Assembly: GCA_949285075.1 (NCBI GenBank)
Contig: CASDXF010000009.1
Span: forward strand, 18,998 to 82,997
Direction: 5' to 3'
DNA: 64,000 nucleotides
DNA from: an uncultured Bacteroides sp.
GTDB taxonomy: Bacteria; Bacteroidota; Bacteroidia; Bacteroidales; Bacteroidaceae
In this document: one piece after another, positions 35,486 to 43,665 of the stretch
How the letters are laid out: each line of letters starts with the position of its first letter
Position numbering within the stretch: position 1 is the stretch's first letter
Translations under genes and position numbers: made by a program
The notes under the pieces: generated by a model
Database searches by the model: none
What the model was told of the DNA's origin: nothing
The model's input: the letters and a program-made list of their open reading frames with translations, nothing else

Positions 35486-37522
35486 TTACCAGATAACGAC
35501 CCGCTCATTCCGAGGAACGAACAAAGAGTCCTTTTCCGTAATATTGAAAGCGGCGTACCAACTGTCAATATGCGGAAGCGCACCGTCTACACGCCACTTG
35601 CCCAATGAATGAGGATCGATTTTCGTCAAGCGCTGAATCTCTTCCGGACGAATATTCCCCGCCCACACATTGGCGTAAGCAAGGAAAAAGCGTTGTTCCG
35701 GAGTAAATCCGTCCACCTCTCCCAACGGGTTTGTTTCCATCGCCTTCTTAAAGGCTTGGAACGCCACTTGCAGTCCGCCATGATCGGCTATATTCTCTCC
35801 CAGAGTCAATCGGCCGTTCGCATGAACGCCCGGAGCCACCTCGATGCTGTCAAAGAAGTTCACCATCACCTGAGCTCTTTCCTCAAACTTCTTGGCGTCT
35901 TCCTCCGTCCACCAATCTTTCAGGTTTCCGTCCTTGTCGTACTGCCTTCCTTGATCGTCAAATCCGTGAGTCATTTCATGACCGATAACGACTCCTATCG
36001 CGCCATAGTTAGCCGCGTCGTCCGCTTCCATGTTAAAGAAAGGAGGCTGCAAAATAGCCGCCGGGAAACATATCTCGTTAGTAGTCGGATTGTAATACGC
36101 ATTAACCGTCTGCGGAGTCATTAACCACTCGTCACGGTCTACCGGCTTCCCGGCCTTCGCTATCATCTCGTCATATCCCCATTGATTGGCTCGCTCGATA
36201 TTCGCCCAATAGGAATCATTCTTTATCTCCAATGCGGAATAATCTTTCCATTTGTCAGGATATCCTATTTTCACACGGAAAGCAGCCAATTTTTCAAGCG
36301 CTTTTTCTTTCGTCTGGTCGCTCATCCACTCCAAACCCTTTATACGCTCTCCCAACGAAGCCTGCAAGTTCTTGACTAACGTAACCATACGTTCTTTTGC
36401 CGCGGCGGAAAAGTATTTCTCTACATACATCTGGCCAACAGCCTCTCCTAACGTTCCGTCTATCGTGCTTACCGCACGTTTCCAACGAGGACGCATTTCT
36501 TTCTTTCCCGACATCGTTCTGCTATAAAAATCAAAGTCCTGCTCCACAAACTCATCACTCAAGAAAGATGCCGCGTTATTTATTAGATTCCATTGAAAAT
36601 AGAGCTTCTGCTCTTCCAAAGGCACAGTATCTATCAGCTCCGCTACCTCTTTCATCGCGTCAGGCTGACCGACATTCACTTCTTTCAAGCCTTGCAGCCC
36701 CGACAGTGTGAAATAGGTATCCCAATCAAAAGAAGGTATCTCCTTCTTCAAAGCTTCCACCTCTTTCTTGTTATAGTTGGCTTGCGGGTCGCGCAATTCC
36801 ACTTGCGAGCGAGACGACTTAGCCAAGCGGGTCTCTATGTTCATCACCGCCTTTACCGCTTTTTGCGCCGCGGCCTCATCAAAACCAACCAACCGGAACA
36901 TCTTAGCCACATGTTCCTGATACTTGTCGCGAATATTCTTGGTTTGCTCGTCATTCTCCAAATAATAGTCACGCTGCCCCATGCCCAATCCTCCCTGATA
37001 AGTCTGAACAATGTTCATAGAGCTGTTCATGTCATCAGCCCCCACATAAAGGGTAAAGTAAGGACGAACCCCCTTTTTCTGAATCTCGGCGAGAAAAGCG
37101 TATACTTCCTTCTTATCCTTCAACGCCTCTATCGCGGCCAACTCCTCCTTTATCGGAGTGAAGCCTTCGGCGTTCAATTTCACGCTGTCCATAGCGATGT
37201 TATAAAGGTCGCCCACTTTCTGGGCAATGCTTCCCGGCGCATTGTCCTCCTTCGCCGCAAGTTCAGCAATCAGTCCTTTCAACTGCTCCTGACTATTCTC
37301 GTGCAGCACGTTAAACGAGCCGAAACTCGAATACTCGTCCGTCAGGGGATGGGACTTTATCCATCCCCCACAGGCGTATTGATAAAAACTCATACCCGGT
37401 AAAGTCGTGGTATCCAGATTCGCAAGGTCGATACCGGAAATCGGAGTCGAGCCTTTCTTTCCCTCACAGCCGTTAGCCATCAGGCAAACCGCAAGGATCG
37501 GTAAATACTTAACAATTCTCAT
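35486..37522 (-). CDS. M13-family metallopeptidase lipoprotein (PepO/neprilysin type)
   Basis: 678 residues from ATG at 37522 (GTG one codon before also possible). Lipoprotein signal YLPILAVCLMANGCEG. M13 zinc site: HExxH in VIGHEMTHGFDDQG and the third ligand with the catalytic Asp in ENIADHGG; substrate strand NAYYNPTTNEICFP precedes it. The W at the C terminus (RVVIW) is where neprilysin-family proteins end. Periplasmic or surface oligopeptidase. Single gene with its own terminator; 50 bases downstream of the ABC-F gene. Confidence 0.95.
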   Translation of the reverse strand: MRIVKYLPILAVCLMANGCEGKKGSTPISGIDLANLDTTTLPGMSFYQYACGGWIKSHPLTDEYSSFGSFNVLHENSQEQLKGLIAELAAKEDNAPGSIAQKVGDLYNIAMDSVKLNAEGFTPIKEELAAIEALKDKKEVYAFLAEIQKKGVRPYFTLYVGADDMNSSMNIVQTYQGGLGMGQRDYYLENDEQTKNIRDKYQEHVAKMFRLVGFDEAAAQKAVKAVMNIETRLAKSSRSQVELRDPQANYNKKEVEALKKEIPSFDWDTYFTLSGLQGLKEVNVGQPDAMKEVAELIDTVPLEEQKLYFQWNLINNAASFLSDEFVEQDFDFYSRTMSGKKEMRPRWKRAVSTIDGTLGEAVGQMYVEKYFSAAAKERMVTLVKNLQASLGERIKGLEWMSDQTKEKALEKLAAFRVKIGYPDKWKDYSALEIKNDSYWANIERANQWGYDEMIAKAGKPVDRDEWLMTPQTVNAYYNPTTNEICFPAAILQPPFFNMEADDAANYGAIGVVIGHEMTHGFDDQGRQYDKDGNLKDWWTEEDAKKFEERAQVMVNFFDSIEVAPGVHANGRLTLGENIADHGGLQVAFQAFKKAMETNPLGEVDGFTPEQRFFLAYANVWAGNIRPEEIQRLTKIDPHSLGKWRVDGALPHIDSWYAAFNITEKDSLFVPRNERVVIW

Positions 37523-37571
37523 CACATTTAATTATTTAAAACCATATCTTTATTTTCCGCTTATTTCTGCC

Positions 37572-39521
37572 TCAACTCAACCCATCAAGCTCGGTAGAGA
37601 GCCTCTCCCACTCTTCCACCGTCTCGTCCAACTGCCGTTTCAGCGTTCGGTAACGTTCGTACAGTTTCGTATCCGAAGCTCCCTCGGGAGTGGCCATACG
37701 ATCCTCTAACATAGCGATAGCAGCCTCCGTCTCCTCTATCGTTCTCTCGCAATCGGCCACTTGCCGTTCCAACTTTTTCCTTCTCTTGTTCTGTTCCTTC
37801 TGCTCCTCGTACGACAACTTGCTATCCGACGCCTTCTCCGCTTTTCCTTCCCCCTTTCGGACTACAGTAGGCGAGACGGAAAGGCCTTCCCCTTTCTGAA
37901 GCTCGTTCAGGCTGTCTATTTTCTTTTTTTGCAGGAAGTCGTATATGCCTCCCAAATGCTCGCGCACGGCTCCGCCACCGAACTCGTAAACCTTAGTCAC
38001 CAGTCCGTCCAAGAAGTCACGGTCGTGGCTGACAACGATAACCGTCCCGTCGAAATCACGGATAGCCTCCTTCAAGACATCTTTCGAGCGCATGTCCAGA
38101 TGGTTTGTCGGCTCGTCCAGAATCAGGAAGTTCACCGGCTCAAGCAGTAGCCTAATCATCGCCAAGCGGGTGCGTTCGCCTCCCGAAAGCACCTTGACCT
38201 TCTTGTCTGAGGCTTCCCCGCCGAACATGAAGGCTCCCAGTATGTCCCGTATCTTCAAGCGAATGTCTCCCGTCGCCACACGGTCGATAGTGTCGAACAC
38301 CGTCAGGTTCTCGTCCAATAGTTGCGCCTGATTCTGCGCAAAATATCCTATCCGCACGTTATGTCCGAGGGTCAGTTTACCGTCGAAATCAATCTCGCCC
38401 ATAATGCACTTCACTAGCGTGGACTTTCCCTCGCCGTTCTTTCCCACGAAGGCCACCTTCTCTCCCCGGTTTATCGTCAGGTTCACGTGCTGAAACACCA
38501 CGTGGTCGCCGTAAGCCTTGCGCACCTCCTCGCAAATCACGGGATAGCTTCCGCTGCGCTCGGCGGGCGGGAACTTCAGCCTCAGCGACGAGTTGTCCTC
38601 CTCGTCCACCTCGATGCGCTCCAACTTGGCCAACTGCTTGATGCGGCTCTGCACCTGTACCGCCTTCGTGGCCTTGTAGCGGAACCGCTCTATAAAGGCC
38701 TCCGTGTCCTCTATCTGTTTCTGCTGATTCTCATAGGCGCGCAGCTGTTGCTCGCGCCGCTCCTTCCTCAGCGTCACGAAGTCATCGTACTTCACCTTAT
38801 AGTCGTATATCCTGCCGCAAGAGATTTCGATGGTCCTTGTCGTCACGTTATTCAAGAAAGCCCGGTCGTGGCTGACCAGTACCACGGCGTTGGCCCGGGT
38901 CATCAGGAAGTTCTCCAACCACTGTATACTCTCTATATCCAGATGGTTGGTCGGCTCGTCCAGCAGAAGCACGTCGGGACGACGCAACAGCAGCTTCGCC
39001 AACTCTATACGCATCCGCCACCCTCCGGAGAACTCGGAGGTCGGCCTGTCGAAGTCTCCCCGTCCGAACCCCAGTCCAAAGAGCGTGCGCTCCAGTTCCG
39101 CCTGATAGTTCGTCCCTCCCATCATCAGGAAGCGGTCGTTCTCGCGCGTGAAGCGGTCTATCAGCTTGTGGTACTCCTCTGACTCGTAGTCCGTCCGCTC
39201 CGCCAACTCGTTGTTCATCCGCTCTATCTTCGCCTGCAGCTCGAACATGTCCTCGAAGGCCAATTCCGCCTCCTCCCTTACCGTCCGGTTGTCCGAAAGC
39301 GCCATCACCTGCGGCAAGTAGCCCACGGTCACCTCTTTCGGTACACTCACCGTTCCGCGCGTAGGCGCTTGCAGTCCGGCCAGAATCTTGAGCATGGTCG
39401 ACTTGCCCGCTCCGTTCTTTCCCACCAACGCGATGCGGTCTTTCTTGTTTATCACATAGCTGACATCCTCAAACAGCGGTGTCGCGTTAAACTCTACGGA
39501 TAATCCTTCTACTGAAATCAC
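37572..39521 (-). CDS. ABC-F family ATPase (ribosome-associated type, Uup/YdiF-like)
   Basis: 649 residues from a GTG at 39521, giving MISVEGLSVEFNATPLFEDV, the normal ABC-F N terminus. A longer frame to 39584 runs through the promoter -7 box. Two ABC domains without membrane segments: Walker A GKNGAGKST and GKNGEGKST; signatures FSGGWRMRIELAK and LSGGERTRLAMIR; both with LDEPTNHLD. A linker between the domains and a C-terminal coiled coil (about 565-649) resemble Uup/YdiF. Probably a translation or ribosome-quality factor; some family members give antibiotic protection, but nothing here points to that. Confidence 0.93.
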   Translation of the reverse strand: MISVEGLSVEFNATPLFEDVSYVINKKDRIALVGKNGAGKSTMLKILAGLQAPTRGTVSVPKEVTVGYLPQVMALSDNRTVREEAELAFEDMFELQAKIERMNNELAERTDYESEEYHKLIDRFTRENDRFLMMGGTNYQAELERTLFGLGFGRGDFDRPTSEFSGGWRMRIELAKLLLRRPDVLLLDEPTNHLDIESIQWLENFLMTRANAVVLVSHDRAFLNNVTTRTIEISCGRIYDYKVKYDDFVTLRKERREQQLRAYENQQKQIEDTEAFIERFRYKATKAVQVQSRIKQLAKLERIEVDEEDNSSLRLKFPPAERSGSYPVICEEVRKAYGDHVVFQHVNLTINRGEKVAFVGKNGEGKSTLVKCIMGEIDFDGKLTLGHNVRIGYFAQNQAQLLDENLTVFDTIDRVATGDIRLKIRDILGAFMFGGEASDKKVKVLSGGERTRLAMIRLLLEPVNFLILDEPTNHLDMRSKDVLKEAIRDFDGTVIVVSHDRDFLDGLVTKVYEFGGGAVREHLGGIYDFLQKKKIDSLNELQKGEGLSVSPTVVRKGEGKAEKASDSKLSYEEQKEQNKRRKKLERQVADCERTIEETEAAIAMLEDRMATPEGASDTKLYERYRTLKRQLDETVEEWERLSTELDGLS

Positions 39522-39554
39522 CTTTATTCTTGAATTAAACGTTTTTTCGGACTG

Positions 39555-39562
39555 CAAAGATA
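39555..39562 (-). promoter_or_regulatory. -7 box (TATCTTTG) of the ABC-F gene
   Basis: TATCTTTG on the minus strand, 33 bases before the GTG at 39521. It rules out the ATG at 39584 as the real start. Confidence 0.6.
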
Positions 39563-39639
39563 ATTCATATCTCCCGGATATCAACGCCCATCGAGGGGAA
39601 TAAAGAGGCGCATCCCGATACGGACTGTTCCTATTTATA

Positions 39640-39727
39640 CTTGTACATCAACGACACGGTTCTTGTACAACAATCCGTCCATTCATGTACATCAACCGTG
39701 CGGTTCTTGTACAACAACGAACGATAA
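39640..39727. repeat. Tandem array, 22-bp period, 4 copies, core CTTGTACAACAA
   Basis: Units start at 39640, 39662, 39684 and 39706. Alternating units read TGTACATCAAC and TGTACAACAA. The palindrome TGTACA is in every unit. Shares TGTACAACAATC with the array at 9589. The gap 39522-40103 holds this array and a dispersed repeat, but no gene. Confidence 0.92.
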
Positions 39728-39887
39728 AGGCGGACATACATATTAAAGATTAAGCCGTACAGCGGATTAGCCGACGGAGGCCTCACGGCGACAAGGGATT
39801 ATAACACGGCGACCGACATTTCCTTCCCTATGGCTACAATACCATTCTTAATTTCTTCACCGATTGGCGCGTCGAAGCGGCGGCGTA

Positions 39888-39997
39888 TGCTTAACCGACA
39901 TGAGCGACCCGCCACAGCCAAACAAGATAGCAAACAGAAAAGCGAGTACACCTCCGACCCCTTCCATTTCCGCATGAAAAATGTTCCATTTTTAAGA
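39888..39997. repeat. Dispersed repeat A, copy 1 (110 bp)
   Basis: 110 bases matching 42981-43090 at all but six positions, every difference a transition. Begins TGCTTAACCGACATGAGCGA and ends with a small hairpin, AAAAATG-TTC-CATTTTT, then AAGA. Both copies lie in gene-free DNA near opposite ends of the lipoprotein array. Short open frames across it are not conserved as genes. Confidence 0.95.
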
Positions 39998-40103
39998 GCC
40001 TGTTTACATTTTGCTCGGGTTTATTTTGAGCGTCCTTTTCGAGGATGTTTTTCCGATTCCGTGAGGAGGATAGCGGGCTATCTGACGAAGAACAGCTTCT
40101 TAT

Positions 40104-40778
40104 TCACTTCAATCTAAATATCACCCAAATAGAACGGAAGCTCCGCACCTTCTTCCCGTCTTTCATTGCCGGAGTCCATTTGGGCATCTGCTTTACTATA
40201 TTGACCGCCGCTTTCTGAAAATCCAAGAATCCCGCCTTCTTATTTGAAGAAAATAGATTGACTGAATTACGGTCACTTATCACATAAGGATGGCTGACAG
40301 TCCCATCCTTTTCAATGATAACCTTTATACGTACAACCCCATGCTCATGATTAAAGCAAGAAGCGTATTTTTCCGTCTCGACAGACAAATATCGGCGTAA
40401 GGCTTCATCCCCTCCGGGAAACTGGGCTTCTACATCCGTTACTTCATAAACGGTATCTCCACTAAGATTCTCCCTTTCAATCAGGCCTGCGTCGTTTCTG
40501 TCCAAACAGCCATTATAAGGAACCATATCTATCTCTTTGAAAAACGTCTCATAAGAAGAGTCCGAGGCTGAATCACAATTATCCCTCAACGATATGGACG
40601 CTTTATGCGACAAAGTATCTATGTCTTTAAACTCATTCACATATCTCTTACTGGGAGGAGTCCGGTAGAGACGCTCCAACTTGGTCAGTTCCTCGGGAAC
40701 CGGCTGAGGCTCCCGCTCACGCTTGCAGGAAGCGAGCAGAAGCAAAACGAACGCAAAGTAAACCACGCTTTTCATCAT
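40104..40778 (-). CDS. Lipoprotein with TonB C-terminal-like domain, sharing the N-terminal cassette of the LRR lipoproteins
   Basis: 224 residues. Lipoprotein signal FVLLLLASCKRERE, then PVPEELTKLERLYRTPPSKR, nearly identical to the start of the next three genes. The C-terminal part (about 115-224) is a TonB-C-like fold: VEAQFPGGDEALRRYLSVE, GVVRIKVIIEKDGTVSHPYV, and VNIVKQMPKWTPAMKDGKKV. Unlike real TonB it has no inner-membrane helix or proline-rich spacer and is presumably lipid-anchored. Last gene of a four-gene array. Likely arose by joining the array's N-terminal cassette to another domain, or the reverse. Confidence 0.82.
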   Translation of the reverse strand: MMKSVVYFAFVLLLLASCKREREPQPVPEELTKLERLYRTPPSKRYVNEFKDIDTLSHKASISLRDNCDSASDSSYETFFKEIDMVPYNGCLDRNDAGLIERENLSGDTVYEVTDVEAQFPGGDEALRRYLSVETEKYASCFNHEHGVVRIKVIIEKDGTVSHPYVISDRNSVNLFSSNKKAGFLDFQKAAVNIVKQMPKWTPAMKDGKKVRSFRSIWVIFRLK

Positions 40779-40805
40779 ATTATGCCTATTGATCCCATTG
40801 AATAC

Positions 40806-41462
40806 TCACTTATATAACCCCGCTGCAATCCCCCGTTTAATCAGGCGGTACAAATCCTTATCAAAGCAAATCTTAAAATAGAACGGGATACCGTTGGCCG
40901 TGCCATCACGCCTTATCGTATCCACCTTACGGGGATTAAAGTCTACCTGCCAATAGAGTTCGGGGTTATAGGAAATATCCAGATACTCCACATTATGATG
41001 GATATTAAGACTGACTATTTCCAAATGATTATGCGACGCGACAAGGCGGCGAAGCTTCTCCCCAACAACGAGAACGTTTAATTGATTATGAGATACGTCC
41101 AACTCCTCCAGTGTAGGAATATCGTATATCTTCAAGGTCTCCTTTAGCCGATTATTCGACACGTTTAGCCGCTCTATCCCTAAGGGCAACCGTTCAGGGA
41201 TTATCGTATCCAACAGATTATGAGACAGATCCAATGAGGATATCACATACCGGGACAAGTCGGGAAACTCCGTAAGACTGTCGTTAGACAAGTCGTATGA
41301 CCGCATCACCGAGTCGGGACGAATCCGGTAGAGACGCTCCAACTTGGTCAGCTCCTCGGGAACCAGCTGAGGCTCCCGCTCACGCTTGCAGGAGAAGAGC
41401 AGGAGCAGCAGCGCTAAAGTGATATTAATAAAACCTCTTAACATAACTAACCTATATTTCAA
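40806..41462 (-). CDS. Leucine-rich-repeat lipoprotein, paralog 3
   Basis: 218 residues, signal with ALLLLLFSCKRERE, then the shared PVPEELTKLERLYRIRPDSVM-type linker (Leu for Pro in one position). About six short LRRs follow, e.g. ISSLDLSHNLLDTII, IERLNVSNNRLKE, LEELDVSHNQLNVL and VEYLDISYNPELYW. The C-terminal tail DGTANGIPFYFKI...LYRLIKRGIAAGLYK is almost the same as in the 42065 paralog. Its ATG overlaps the stop of the gene before by four bases. A later ATG (41444) is an alternative start. Ligand unknown. Confidence 0.82.
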   Translation of the reverse strand: MKYRLVMLRGFINITLALLLLLFSCKREREPQLVPEELTKLERLYRIRPDSVMRSYDLSNDSLTEFPDLSRYVISSLDLSHNLLDTIIPERLPLGIERLNVSNNRLKETLKIYDIPTLEELDVSHNQLNVLVVGEKLRRLVASHNHLEIVSLNIHHNVEYLDISYNPELYWQVDFNPRKVDTIRRDGTANGIPFYFKICFDKDLYRLIKRGIAAGLYK

Positions 41463-42037
41463 TGTATAACAAATCCAAAATACAAAGGAGGTCCCATCGC
41501 CCCTTCATATATAATCGTATCTATCATTTCGGGGTCAAAACTCACAGCACCCGAAAGTTTATTATAAGAAATATCCAAATACTGCGTAGTATAACTAATA
41601 TTCATAGCCTTTATATTATTATATGAAGCAATTATACGCAATACTTCATAAACATACAGCTCATCTAAATTGTTATAGGAAACATTTAATTCCTTCAAGG
41701 TTGGAATCAAGGTCTTCCTCCTTAACCTCAACCCTCCCTTTAGCCTATTGTGCGACACGTTCAACCGCTCTATCCCTAAAGGCAAACGTTCAGGGATTAT
41801 CGTATCCAATAAGTTATGGGACAAGTCCAATGAGGATATCACGTACTTCGACAAGTCAGGGAACTCCGTAAGGCTGTCGTTAGACAAATCGTATGACTTC
41901 ATCACCGAGTCGGGACGAATCCGGTAGAGACGCTCCAACTTGGTCAGTTCCTCGGGAACCGGCTGAGACTCCTGCGCCCGTTTGCAGGAGAAGAGCAGGA
42001 GCAGAACGAACGCAAAGTAAACTACGCTTTTCATCAT
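41459..42037 (-). CDS. Leucine-rich-repeat lipoprotein, paralog 2
   Basis: 192 residues. Signal MMKSVVYFAFVLLLLFSCKR, then the shared linker (QPVPEELTKLERLYRIRP). The first LRRs match the paralogs; from about residue 110 the sequence diverges (LRLRRKTLIPTLKELNVSYN) and it has a different C terminus (GPPLYFGFVIH). Its upstream DNA and first 45 codons are nearly identical to those of the TonB-domain gene at 40778, about 1,260 bases away, showing a recent tandem duplication. Confidence 0.82.
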   Translation of the reverse strand: MMKSVVYFAFVLLLLFSCKRAQESQPVPEELTKLERLYRIRPDSVMKSYDLSNDSLTEFPDLSKYVISSLDLSHNLLDTIIPERLPLGIERLNVSHNRLKGGLRLRRKTLIPTLKELNVSYNNLDELYVYEVLRIIASYNNIKAMNISYTTQYLDISYNKLSGAVSFDPEMIDTIIYEGAMGPPLYFGFVIH

Positions 42038-42064
42038 ATTATGCCTATTGATTCCATTGAATAT

Positions 42065-42703
42065 TCACTTATATAACCCCGCCTCAATTCCCTGCTTAAT
42101 GAGACGATACAAATCCTTTTGAAATGAAATCTTAAAATAGAATGGGATGCCGTTAGCCGTGCCATCACGCCTTATCGTATCCACCTCACGGGGATTAAAG
42201 TCTACCTCCCATGAAAGTTCGGGATTATAGGAAATGTCCAAATACCCTGCATTCTCAGTGTTAAAATTGATTGCCTCCAAATGATTATGCGACGCAATAA
42301 GGCGGTAAAGCCCCTCAAAAACAACGAGAACACTCAACTGGTTATGAGACACGTCCAATTCCTTCAATGTAGGAATATCCCTATTATATATCTCCAAGAT
42401 TCCCTTTAACCGATTATTCGACACATTTAACCTCTCTATCCCTAAAGGTAACCGCTCTAATATTATCGTGTCCAATAGGTTATGGGACAAGTCCAATGAG
42501 GATATCACGTACATCGACAAGTCTGGGAACTCCGTAAGGCTGTCGTTAGACAAGTCATACGATTTCATCACCGAGTCGGGACGAATCCGGTAGAGGCACT
42601 CCAACTTCGTCTGTTCCTCGGGAACCGGCAGAGGCTCCCGTACTCGCCTGCAGGAAGCGAACAGAAACAGTAAAAGTATAAAATAATAAACAGTGCTCTT
42701 CAT
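42065..42703 (-). CDS. Leucine-rich-repeat lipoprotein, paralog 1
   Basis: 212 residues, first gene of the array. Signal FILLLFLFASCRRVRE, then PVPEEQTKLECLYRIRPDSV. LRRs such as ISSLDLSHNLLDTII, IERLNVSNNRLKG, LKELDVSHNQLSVL, and AGYLDISYNPELSW are followed by the same tail as the 40806 paralog (EAGLYK at the end). Presumably at the cell surface or periplasmic face of the outer membrane. The upstream interval to 42980 shows no gene and no clear -7 box that I would defend. Confidence 0.82.
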   Translation of the reverse strand: MKSTVYYFILLLFLFASCRRVREPLPVPEEQTKLECLYRIRPDSVMKSYDLSNDSLTEFPDLSMYVISSLDLSHNLLDTIILERLPLGIERLNVSNNRLKGILEIYNRDIPTLKELDVSHNQLSVLVVFEGLYRLIASHNHLEAINFNTENAGYLDISYNPELSWEVDFNPREVDTIRRDGTANGIPFYFKISFQKDLYRLIKQGIEAGLYK

Positions 42704-42980
42704 AATTCTATTCCTATTTATTTAAGTTAAAATCTTTTCGATATTCTTCTAAGACCTTATCTATGCGGTTTCATTCAAATGATATTATTTCTTTGAGCGA
42801 CGTTACGGGAAATGAATCCAATAGGGACGTTCCAACTTAGAGGCCGCATAACGTAAGCGCCTCATTCGCAAAGTAAAGGAAAACTGACGGCATTAGCAAG
42901 CACATTTACAAGAAATTTACAATATAGCTCTTGCTTTTTACAGTAACAAATGCTTGACGCATCAAAATAGCGACGACGGA

Positions 42981-43090
42981 TGCTTAACCGACATGAGCGA
43001 CCCGCCGCAGCCAAACAGGACAGCAAACAGAAAAGCGAGTACACTTCCGACCCCTTCCGCTTCCGCATGAAAAATGTTCCATTTTTAAGA
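42981..43090. repeat. Dispersed repeat A, copy 2 (110 bp)
   Basis: Partner of 39888-39997, with six transitions in 110 positions. Its end (CATTTTTAAGA) forms the left edge of a composite repeat region reaching 43619. Confidence 0.95.
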
Positions 43091-43215
43091 TTTCCCTCCT
43101 AAACGGACGGAACGAAATCGCCGCTTTTAGCGTCCGGGGCGCACAAAAATCAGCGATTTTCGACCCGAAACCGCCCGTTTACACGCTCCGGAAGGCCTTT
43201 TCGAGGGGAGGGAAA

Positions 43216-43303
43216 GGGCTGACGCTCGCGAGAAACAAGGCCGCGGCTCCCGAGAAATAGGGCTACGGCTCGCGAGCCGTAAGGCCACTTGTCAACCGAA
43301 AAA
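43216..43303. repeat. Tandem array, 22-bp period, 3-4 copies, core GGGCTACGGCTCGCGAG
   Basis: Units start at 43216, 43238, 43260 and (decayed) 43282. Same unit as the array at 27781: G/A-GGC..CGGCTC.CGAGAAATA. The third unit contains the 18-bp palindrome TACGGCTCGCGAGCCGTA. Part of the composite element 43081-43619. Confidence 0.9.
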
Positions 43304-43503
43304 CGAAGGATGGAGAGCGAAAAGCGCCCGATTCGGCGAATCGGACGGGGATTTTACATTTTTTCACCTCTCGTTGCTCCCGTTTTCCGAACGGGACGAA
43401 TGTGTCCATATCACGCTCAACGGACCGGTTCGGAAGCGGCGAGACAGCGATTCGCCACAAACGGCGTACAAACGTTACGGCAATGGCCTTTCCGCCGACA
43501 TCC

Positions 43504-43619
43504 TGAATTTCGCTAACGCCGATTCCACGCGTTTTTTCCGTCCGACCCGTACCCCGGTCCGAACCATCGCATTTCTCGGGCCTCAATATGTTCCGTTTTT
43601 CATCATGGTCTATTTTTAA
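43504..43619. repeat. Dispersed repeat B, copy 1 (116 bp)
   Basis: Aligns without gaps to 51849-51964, with about 20 mismatches in 116. Best conserved are TGAATTTCGCTAACGCC, CCCGTACCCCGG and CATGGTCTATTTTTAA. Ends 11 bases before the -7 box of the aminopeptidase gene, so it may contribute promoter sequence here. Confidence 0.9.
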
Positions 43620-43630
43620 GAAAATGTTGC

Positions 43631-43638
43631 TACCTTTG
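43631..43638 (+). promoter_or_regulatory. -7 box (TACCTTTG) of the aminopeptidase P gene
   Basis: TACCTTTG 27 bases before the ATG at 43666. The longer frame from 43588 starts upstream of this box and inside repeat B, so it is not the gene start. Confidence 0.6.
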
Positions 43639-43665
43639 AAGCGTTCATACACTCAATACGTAAAA

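Noticed and set aside
39830-40117. 95-residue frame across repeat A copy 1
   Set aside because: The matching frame at copy 2 is on the other strand and ends differently; the conserved thing is the DNA, not a protein.
40104-40778. Genuine TonB energy transducer
   Set aside because: Has a lipoprotein signal instead of an inner-membrane anchor, no proline-rich spacer, and no ExbB/ExbD nearby.
43263-43652. Reading frames on both strands between the LRR array and pepP
   Set aside because: They run through the 22-bp array and repeat B and contain low-complexity Arg-rich sequence; no support as genes.
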